Origin: Geobacter sp. UBA6169
GTDB taxonomy: Bacteria > Desulfobacterota > Desulfuromonadia > Geobacterales > Pseudopelobacteraceae
DNA: 7,737 bases
Direction: 5' to 3'
NCBI GenBank assembly: GCA_002422265.1
Contig: DIUB01000141.1
Span: forward strand, 1-7,737
A model generated the notes under the pieces. That model was not told the origin of the DNA. It searched no databases and saw only the letters and a list, made by a program, of their open reading frames with translations. The stretch's first letter is position 1; every line of letters begins with the position of its first letter. Positions 1 to 5,490 of this stretch are shown here, piece by piece. Both the position numbers and the translations under genes were made by a program.

Positions 1-1427
1 TTCTCTCGACAAATGGTGGCAACAAACAGTGCGTACTCCCGCACCACTTCGGGCGTACGGGCCACCCGACTGTCAAACTCGGCCTTCACTTTGAAGAACT
101 TGCGATAATCAGGATCAAGGTAATAGAGCAGGTAGTAGATCCACGGAGTTCCCACCAGGATGATCTTGGCGGAAAGCGGCACCGGCTCCGGCTTCAACGA
201 CACCATGGTCATAAAACGATACTGCTCAAGCACATCTTCAATCCGGATCTCAGCCGTGCGGATACAACGCTTCAACGAATCCCAGACAAAGGGATTAATC
301 AGCACCTCGCGGGCATCGATCACCAGATAGCCGCCGTTTGCCCGATGAAGCGCACCGGCCTTGATCATGGTAAAGTCTGTGACCGCCACGCCGCCATACT
401 GCATGACATGCTCAATCCGGCCAAACAGGTTATTGTAGGTCGGGTTTGACTCAAAGACGATCGGTGCCCCTTCCGTCTCTTTGTGGTCTACCAGCAGATT
501 GACTTCGTATCGCTCAAAACTGGGTTCCTGCCGAGGGATCTTCAGCCCCGGAATCTGCGGCTGGTTCGGCTGAGGCTTGAAATCTTCGAGGTTCTTGAGG
601 ATATCCTCCTGCACCGCCTCAAGGTAGGCCAGCACCTTTTCCAGCCCGGCGTATTTCTCCCGCAACGGATCAAGGCGATGCCCCAGGCACGACAGCCCCA
701 ACTCACGGTCTGCCTGTGCCAGCGACTCCTTGGTGCTCTTCTCGTTGTCACGCACCTGACGCAGCACATCATTTAATCGCTCCGTCAGGAACTTGCCCTG
801 CTCCTCAAGATTGCTCCGTTCTTCGTCGGTCAGGGCCTCATACTCTTCCTGGGTAAAATTGTGCCCGTCCTTCTGCGGCACGATAACCAGACCGGAAACG
901 GTCCGCTGCAGGGCAAAGCCATGCTCTTCCGATTCGCCCTCAAGGGTCTCAAACAGCTGATTACTCTGGTTCTGGTACTGCTCAAGGATCTCGTTGCGGC
1001 GTGACTCGTACTCCTTGCTCTCAAGGGCTTTAGGGATATCCTTCTTGTATGCCTCGACCAGTTCCTTCATGTCAGCGGCCAGTTCACTGCCGCGACCGGC
1101 AGGTAATGAAAGCGAGATGGGTGAATCGGCATCCTTGAAGTTGTAGACATAGACCCAGTCGTCCGGGGTCGCCTCTTCCCTGACCCGCTGCCGCAGGAGG
1201 TTGCGGATCGTAGAGGTTCTTCCGGTACCGGTCTGGCCGGAAATATAGAGATTAAAACCGGTTTCACGCACCCCCAGCCCGAACTCGATCGAGCGCAAGG
1301 CACGATCCTGCCCTACCGCATCCGCCAATTCCGGCAGATCAGCCGTGGTATCAAACTCAAATTGTTCAGGATCACAGGTCCAGCGCAGCTTTTCAACCGG
1401 TAAACGACAGCCTTCATGTACGGTCAT
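1..1427 (-). CDS. Lon-like AAA+ ATP-dependent protease (COG1067/YcbZ type), N-terminal part only
   Basis: The minus strand stays open from the ATG at 1427-1425 to the window edge, giving 475 codons of a protein that continues outside; relatives are roughly 800 residues. The translation matches the Lon-like family of E. coli YcbZ (AAA_32 then Lon protease domain). Seen: a VGQDRAL-type lead-in at residues 38-44, a P-loop GQTGTGRT at 64-71 with Arg70 where Lys is usual, a long charged helical insertion at about 115-290, and a Walker B-like segment NGGYLVID at 364-371. The Ser-Lys protease dyad would lie in the missing part, so proteolysis is inferred from the family. The expected role is ATP-driven degradation of cytosolic proteins. 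The start has a good Shine-Dalgarno (GGGGAGGA, three bases before ATG). It lies 78 bases downstream of the HD gene on the same strand and is probably co-transcribed. Family assignment is firm; the specific subfamily (LonC/LonH-like) is not. Confidence 0.86.
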   Translation of the reverse strand, partial: MTVHEGCRLPVEKLRWTCDPEQFEFDTTADLPELADAVGQDRALRSIEFGLGVRETGFNLYISGQTGTGRTSTIRNLLRQRVREEATPDDWVYVYNFKDADSPISLSLPAGRGSELAADMKELVEAYKKDIPKALESKEYESRRNEILEQYQNQSNQLFETLEGESEEHGFALQRTVSGLVIVPQKDGHNFTQEEYEALTDEERSNLEEQGKFLTERLNDVLRQVRDNEKSTKESLAQADRELGLSCLGHRLDPLREKYAGLEKVLAYLEAVQEDILKNLEDFKPQPNQPQIPGLKIPRQEPSFERYEVNLLVDHKETEGAPIVFESNPTYNNLFGRIEHVMQYGGVAVTDFTMIKAGALHRANGGYLVIDAREVLINPFVWDSLKRCIRTAEIRIEDVLEQYRFMTMVSLKPEPVPLSAKIILVGTPWIYYLLYYLDPDYRKFFKVKAEFDSRVARTPEVVREYALFVATICRE

Positions 1428-1505
1428 GCATCCTCCCCGAATAAACAACGACAACTTGCAAGAGCCGGAATAGCAGACAAAGCTGCTGACCGTTCAACCC
1501 TCGCT

Positions 1506-2282
1506 TCAGACGACCTCAAGTGATGTAACAGCGCGCCGGACGGCGGCCTGCACCTGAGAACTGTCCGGCAGTGTTGCGGCAAGCTGTTCCAGATAGGCAC
1601 GTTCACGCAACAGGCACCTTGTGGTAGAGAAATTCAGGTCATATACCCAGGATATCTGTAATAATTTGAAGTCATTTAACACCCGGGCCTGTTCCAGCCT
1701 GACCACCTCCCCTGCTGCCAATGCATCAAGGCACGCCGGTGTCACCTCCGGCAGATCAGGAAATCCAAGGCCTACCGCAGAAGCTCGTTCTTCCTGTGGC
1801 TGCCGGTAGTACTCCAGAAACACCCACCAGATATCCAGCTTATCCGCATCACGAATCAGACGGGTAAAGCGATCAGATGATGAGGCAAACCGTTGCGGCA
1901 ACTCCAGCAGGTTATGAAACCGCACCGCCTCCTCGATCTCAAGCTGCTCTTCCTCCGACAGGAAGGATAGCAACCGTTCTTTCCGGATCACCTCAACCGA
2001 GAGGCGGGCATGGTTATCAGATTCACTGTCTCTGAAGGTACGCCAGCGGCGATACTGGGGAAAACGGCCCACATCATGCAAAAGGGCGATGGAAAGAGCC
2101 TTCAGGGTCTGGGGGGCATCCAGCCCTTCACCTGCGTCAATCTCAGCCATACAGGCAACGACCCGACGGGTATGTTCTTCTTTCAGGCGGATATTGCGCA
2201 GCCCTTCAGGATCAAGGTCGGCAAACCCTGCCGTAAACTGGCTAAACCACTGTTCAAGTCGGGCAAAATCAGCTGCCGTCAT
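1506..2282 (-). CDS. HD-domain metal-dependent hydrolase, substrate unknown
   Basis: A 258-residue soluble protein of the HD superfamily, whose members hydrolyse phosphate esters or nucleotides with one or two bound metals. The ligand pattern is visible in order: His37 in KEEHTRR, the paired His69-Asp70 in LLHDVGR, His91 in DNHARL, His123 in RFHN, and Asp147 in RDADKLD. The five-histidine/aspartate spread suggests a complete, probably dinuclear site; that is inference. No sensor, GGDEF or membrane segment is present, and there is no HD-GYP motif, so a c-di-GMP phosphodiesterase role is not supported. The start ATG overlaps the ubiE stop by one base (TAATG), pointing to translational coupling, and only a weak GAG-type ribosome site (in AAAGAGTA) precedes it. 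The end is 78 bases before the Lon-like gene. I do not recognise a named function. Confidence 0.87.
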   Translation of the reverse strand: MTAADFARLEQWFSQFTAGFADLDPEGLRNIRLKEEHTRRVVACMAEIDAGEGLDAPQTLKALSIALLHDVGRFPQYRRWRTFRDSESDNHARLSVEVIRKERLLSFLSEEEQLEIEEAVRFHNLLELPQRFASSSDRFTRLIRDADKLDIWWVFLEYYRQPQEERASAVGLGFPDLPEVTPACLDALAAGEVVRLEQARVLNDFKLLQISWVYDLNFSTTRCLLRERAYLEQLAATLPDSSQVQAAVRRAVTSLEVV

Positions 2283-2992
2283 TACTCTTTTGACCCACTG
2301 TAGATAGAAGCGATGCCGAAGGTTAACGACTGACAGCGTACTGATTTGAAACCAATGTCGGTCATGGTGGCGCAGAATTCTTCGCTGGAAGGAAACTCCA
2401 GCACCGAGTCGGGTAGATATTTGTAGGCATCATATTTCGAGAAAAGACCGCCGATCACCGGCAGCAAACGACGGAAATAAAAATGGTAGAGCCAGCGGAA
2501 CAAGGCGGAGCGCGGGGTGGAAAACTCGAGGATGATCAGACGACCTCCCGGCTTGAGTACGCGCCACAGTTCAACAAGACCCAGCCGACGATCCACCACA
2601 TTGCGGATACCGAAGGCGATGGTAACTGAATCAAAAGTACCCCCTGCAAAGGGGAGATCCTCACAGGGGGCAACCCTGAGATCTATCCGGTCGGCATAGG
2701 GAGAGGCCGCCACCTTCTCGCGTCCCAAAGTGACCATCTCCGGGCTGAAATCAGCCCCGATGATCCGTACGGTAGACGGCGTTGTGCGGGCTATCTCCAG
2801 GGCAACATCGCCGGTGCCCGTAGCGACATCCAGAACTTGCCCTCCTGCCGGGGCCTTGACCAGGCGTACAGCGGTTCGACGCCACCGTTTGTCTATACCG
2901 AAACTGAGTAAATGATTGAGAAAGTCATAGCGGGGTGCAATAGCATCAAACATCTGCTGAATCTGCTCCCCTTTGTGCGATAGCCTGAACAT
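2282..2992 (-). CDS. ubiE: Demethylmenaquinone/ubiquinone C-methyltransferase UbiE (MenG)
   Basis: SAM-dependent methyltransferase that adds the ring methyl group in the last step of menaquinone synthesis (demethylmenaquinone to menaquinone); in menaquinone-only bacteria this is its sole quinone role. Numbered from the ATG at 2992, the 236-residue protein shows the family's N-terminal signature YDFLNHLLSFGIDKRWRR (22-39), SAM motif I VLDVATGTGD (53-62), the acidic ribose-binding residue in GADFS (Asp81), the AFGIRNVVD segment (126-134) and the second signature RVLKPGGRLIILEFS (144-158). Length is normal. An in-frame ATG at 3016 would add eight residues, but it has no suitably placed Shine-Dalgarno. 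The 2992 start has GAAGGG 13 bases upstream and fits where relatives, as I recall them, begin. The stop overlaps the HD gene start. It is the first gene of the leftward unit, divergent from the c-di-AMP synthase gene. Confidence 0.92.
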   Translation of the reverse strand: MFRLSHKGEQIQQMFDAIAPRYDFLNHLLSFGIDKRWRRTAVRLVKAPAGGQVLDVATGTGDVALEIARTTPSTVRIIGADFSPEMVTLGREKVAASPYADRIDLRVAPCEDLPFAGGTFDSVTIAFGIRNVVDRRLGLVELWRVLKPGGRLIILEFSTPRSALFRWLYHFYFRRLLPVIGGLFSKYDAYKYLPDSVLEFPSSEEFCATMTDIGFKSVRCQSLTFGIASIYSGSKE

Positions 2993-3048
2993 GGAATTAG
3001 CGATACCCTTCAGCATGCATTAATGGTATATAACATCCTTTAGCATCT

Positions 3049-3078
3049 AGCATATTTTCTTGAGCCGCACCAGCACAA
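3049..3078 (-). promoter_or_regulatory. Weak candidate sigma70 promoter for the ubiE unit
   Basis: In the divergent gap, reading leftwards, TTGTGC (3078-3073) lies 18 bases from TATGCT (3054-3049). It would start transcription near 3042, about 50 bases before the ubiE ATG at 2992. The -10 matches 4 of 6 consensus bases and the -35 only 3 of 6, so this is a guess guided by position. An AT-rich patch (3020-3034, containing TATATAAC) lies nearby, but no convincing promoter for the rightward gene could be picked out. Confidence 0.22.
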
Positions 3079-3120
3079 ACGCCGCACCACCATGCCGGCA
3101 GCTGCAGGAGACCCCCGCCA

Positions 3121-4272
3121 ATGCCGCAGTTCAGAATCCAGGACCTGCTCGATATCCTGATCATGAGCATCCTGCTGTACCAGCTGTATTCCTGGTTCCG
3201 CAAGAGTCGCGCCATGCAGGTACTGGCAGGACTCGGCATCATTACTGCCATCTACTTCATCACCCGCCAGACTGGCCTTCATATGACCAGCTGGGTACTT
3301 CAGCAGGCCGGAACGGTTGTCATCGTTATCATTATTGTGGTGTTCCAGAACGAGATCCGGCAAACACTTTACCGTTTCAGCAAACTGAAAACCCTGGTAG
3401 GCAGCAGCAGACAAAAACGTCCCAGCGCCCCGGCAACTCTTGCCGAAACGATTTTCAACCTGGCCCATGAACGACTTGGTGCCCTGCTGGTTTTCCAGCG
3501 CTGCGACAATCTGGAAGAACACCTCAGTAACGGGATTGCCCTTGATGCGCTGATATCAGCACCACTCTTAAACAGCATCTTTCAAGACAGCACGCCGCTG
3601 CATGACGGTGCCGTGCTCATCCAGAACGATCGGGTCGTGCAGGCGGCCTGCCTGTTACCGCTCTCCGATGCGCAACACCTGCCCCAGCAGTTCGGCACCC
3701 GCCATCGTGCAGCCCTGGGGCTGAGTGAACGAACCGATGCCGTTGTCATGGTGATTTCGGAAGAACGAGGCGATGTCTCGCTGGCCGTGTCCGGAGAGCT
3801 TAACCGCATGCATACGCCGATGCAACTGACCACACGACTTACCGAACTGCTGTCAGCTGACGACAGCAGCCTGCAACAACCGTTTTTGCGGCGCCTGTTT
3901 GATGACCTGCTGCCCAAATCTGCCGTACTGCTCGGGGTAACCCTGATCTGGTTTCTGCTCTCCGCCCGTCAGGGTGAAGTTGCTATTGTGCCGGTCCCCC
4001 TTTCCTTCCACGGCCTGCCGTCAGGCATGGTTCTGACCAAGGTTTATCCCGAGGAGATAACGGTACGGCTACGCGCCACCTCCGGCCTGGTCCCTTCGCC
4101 ACGTCAACTTGACCTGACCGCCGACATTGATCTGTCTGCAGCACGGGAAGGAAATAACACGCTACGAGTCTCTCTCTCCCATGTACGGGTTCCCTCAGGC
4201 CTTACCGTTGTGGGCATCGAGCCGACCAGCGTGCGGGTTACGGTGCGTGGCATTACCGAAAAACCCAAATAA
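3121..4272 (+). CDS. cdaA: Membrane diadenylate cyclase (CdaA/DacA) fused to a YbbR/CdaR-like domain
   Basis: Makes cyclic di-AMP from two ATP at the inner membrane. The 383-residue chain opens with three hydrophobic segments (about 9-25, 33-49 and 63-78), as in CdaA. A DisA_N-type diadenylate cyclase domain follows at roughly 105-245, with the DGA motif (162-164, in PLHDGAVLI), the RHR motif (194-196, in GTRHRAALGLSE) and SEE (213-215); all the hallmark active-site motifs are present. A fourth membrane segment (about 267-281) leads to one YbbR-like domain (about 288-375), predicted outside the membrane. CdaR/YbbR is normally a separate protein that regulates CdaA and carries several repeats; here one repeat is on the same chain. 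GCAGGAG ten bases before ATG3121 supports the start, and the N-terminus aligns with CdaA proteins. glmM, the usual third gene of the cdaA-cdaR-glmM cluster, is absent. No terminator follows, so some transcription may run into the LysM gene. Confidence 0.93.
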   Translation: MPQFRIQDLLDILIMSILLYQLYSWFRKSRAMQVLAGLGIITAIYFITRQTGLHMTSWVLQQAGTVVIVIIIVVFQNEIRQTLYRFSKLKTLVGSSRQKRPSAPATLAETIFNLAHERLGALLVFQRCDNLEEHLSNGIALDALISAPLLNSIFQDSTPLHDGAVLIQNDRVVQAACLLPLSDAQHLPQQFGTRHRAALGLSERTDAVVMVISEERGDVSLAVSGELNRMHTPMQLTTRLTELLSADDSSLQQPFLRRLFDDLLPKSAVLLGVTLIWFLLSARQGEVAIVPVPLSFHGLPSGMVLTKVYPEEITVRLRATSGLVPSPRQLDLTADIDLSAAREGNNTLRVSLSHVRVPSGLTVVGIEPTSVRVTVRGITEKPK

Positions 4273-4310
4273 CGGCATGATTTATGCTTATCGGAGACTG
4301 TTTCAAAACC

Positions 4311-4338
4311 TTGACAAAACGTTCTTATTTGTTATAAA
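4311..4338 (+). promoter_or_regulatory. Near-consensus sigma70 promoter of the LysM-NlpC/P60 gene
   Basis: A perfect -35 hexamer TTGACA (4311-4316) is separated by 16 bases from TATAAA (4333-4338, 5 of 6 to consensus) in an AT-rich gap. Transcription would begin near 4345, giving a leader of only about 33 bases. This suggests strong, largely constitutive expression of the hydrolase independent of the cyclase gene. Experimental start-site data were not available. Confidence 0.72.
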
Positions 4339-4366
4339 GGGTAAAATGTTGTTACACAAAAAATGA

Positions 4367-4374
4367 AGGGAGGA
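4367..4374 (+). promoter_or_regulatory. Shine-Dalgarno that fixes the LysM gene start
   Basis: AGGGAGGA lies three bases before ATG4378. An in-frame ATG at 4363 would place this site inside the coding region and put five extra residues in front of the signal peptide, so 4378 is the better start. Confidence 0.75.
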
Positions 4375-4377
4375 TCA

Positions 4378-5424
4378 ATGAAACAGGTTACGAGCTTGAT
4401 AGCAGCACTCTGTCTGTTGATCGCATTTCCCCTTCCGGCCCTCGCATCCAAGACCCATATCGTTCGCAAGAATGAAAGCGTTGCCGGAATTGCCCGCAAA
4501 TACCGTGTATCCGTAGATGAAATCAAGAGCGCTAACAACCTCAGCAGCACACGCGTTTCAAAAGGAACCACCCTGATTATCCCCTCCCGGGCCGCAGCAG
4601 GCACCACACTGATCGAAAACTGCAGTACATATACCGTTGCCAAAGGTGACTCTCTTTCCTCAATCGCAAGGAAAACCGGCAAATCCGTTGCTGAACTGCG
4701 ACGCCTCAACAACATGCGCGGTGGCAAGCTCAAGATCGGCCAGATACTTGCGCTGAGCGATACTGCTGAAACGTGTGACCTGGTCGCCGCCCGACAGGCC
4801 AACAAAAACCGCCTGAAACTGGTTAACCGCGATCTGCTGAACGATGACGAGTTTACCAACACACTGGCTGAACTGACTGACCTTGACACTGACACCGACA
4901 CCCCGGTGGATCTTGCAAAAAACCTCGAAAAGAACGCCTCAACCTTCTCTAGCCTGAAAAAATCTGCCTATAGTTTTCTGGGGGCGCGTTACCGCTTTGG
5001 AGGTAACAGCCGATATGCGCTGGATTGTTCCAGCTTTACCCAGCAGGTTTTCAGAGAACAAGAAGTCAGTCTGCCGCGCACCGCTCGGGAACAGTTCAGG
5101 ATCGGCTCAGTGGTACCGGTTGGCGACCTGCGTAAAGGTGATCTGGTATTCTTTCGTACCTACGCCCCATTTCCGTCCCATGTCGGTATCTACCTGGGCG
5201 ATCGCAAGATGATACACGCCTCATCCAAGAGCCGCCGAGTGGTGGTCTCATCAATGGACACCCCCTACTACCTCTCACGCTATCTGGGTGCCCGTCGCAT
5301 TGAAAAACTCAACCCAGACACGATTAACCTTGAAACGCTGATCCTTGAGGTTGAAGAAGAGCAGGACACCGATGTGCTTGCCAATGATTTTCTGGGACTG
5401 AACAGCCCGGCCACCACCAGGTAG
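4378..5424 (+). CDS. Secreted two-LysM NlpC/P60 peptidoglycan hydrolase
   Basis: A 348-residue exported cell-wall enzyme; NlpC/P60 proteins cut peptide stems of peptidoglycan, commonly D-Glu-diaminopimelate bonds. Seen in order: a signal peptide (1-23, cleavage predicted after PALA, giving SKTH...), LysM1 (26-69), LysM2 (84-126), a charged linker with an acidic Asp-Thr run (about 160-180), the NlpC/P60 domain (about 196-310), and a 30-residue acidic tail. The catalytic triad is complete: Cys217 in ALDCSSF, His268 in PSHVGIYLGD and His280 in MIHASS. The LysM domains should bind glycan N-acetylglucosamine. The only other cysteines of the mature protein, Cys82 and Cys133, sit just outside the two ends of LysM2. 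The signal peptide Cys12 does not form a lipobox, so a periplasmic rather than lipoprotein location is expected. The gene has its own promoter and terminator and thus can be a single-gene unit. The exact bond cut is not deducible. Confidence 0.93.
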   Translation: MKQVTSLIAALCLLIAFPLPALASKTHIVRKNESVAGIARKYRVSVDEIKSANNLSSTRVSKGTTLIIPSRAAAGTTLIENCSTYTVAKGDSLSSIARKTGKSVAELRRLNNMRGGKLKIGQILALSDTAETCDLVAARQANKNRLKLVNRDLLNDDEFTNTLAELTDLDTDTDTPVDLAKNLEKNASTFSSLKKSAYSFLGARYRFGGNSRYALDCSSFTQQVFREQEVSLPRTAREQFRIGSVVPVGDLRKGDLVFFRTYAPFPSHVGIYLGDRKMIHASSKSRRVVVSSMDTPYYLSRYLGARRIEKLNPDTINLETLILEVEEEQDTDVLANDFLGLNSPATTR

Positions 5425-5447
5425 TATACAGTAAGACTAGCAACCTG

Positions 5448-5477
5448 AAACGGGCTCAGCAGTGAGCCCGTTTTTTT
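5448..5477 (+). terminator. Rho-independent terminator after the LysM gene
   Basis: A perfect stem AAACGGGCTCA (5448-5458) pairs with TGAGCCCGTTT (5463-5473) around the four-base loop GCAG, and the T-run reaches 5477. It begins 23 bases after the LysM-NlpC/P60 stop codon. It ends only 13 bases before the ATG of the radical SAM gene, so it could also shape that gene's expression. Confidence 0.92.
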
Positions 5478-5490
5478 GTCTCAGCCGCCC

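Noticed and set aside
1472..1487. Hairpin AGCAG/CTGCT between the HD and Lon-like genes as a terminator
   Set aside because: Only five base pairs and no T-run on the minus strand; too weak to separate the genes.
2641..2654. Perfect CCCCT-gcaa-AGGGG hairpin
   Set aside because: It is inside conserved ubiE coding sequence, has no T-run, and is explained by codon content.
3040..3522. Minus-strand open frame of 160 codons antisense to the cyclase gene
   Set aside because: It lies opposite a strongly recognisable CdaA domain, has no known motif and reads as low-complexity shadow translation.
4329..4354. Direct repeat TTGTTA at 4329 and 4349, 20 bases apart, as an operator
   Set aside because: Six-base AT-rich repeats are expected by chance in this gap; nothing else supports regulator binding.
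4273..4377. c-di-AMP riboswitch ahead of the wall hydrolase
   Set aside because: The whole gap is 105 bases, the predicted leader is about 33 bases, and no paired architecture of the ydaO type is visible.
4378..4446. Possible lipoprotein signal at Cys12 of the LysM protein
   Set aside because: The residues before it (AAL-Cys) do not fit a lipobox, and the hydrophobic stretch continues past it to a normal signal peptidase I site.
4332..4901. Minus-strand open frame of 189 codons opposite the LysM gene
   Set aside because: It is Ser/Leu/Arg-rich shadow sequence of the two LysM domains and covers the promoter of a well-supported gene.
5425..5430. TATACA as a -10 box for the radical SAM gene
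   Set aside because: No -35-like hexamer lies at 16-18 bases upstream, and the transcript would have to pass the intrinsic terminator.
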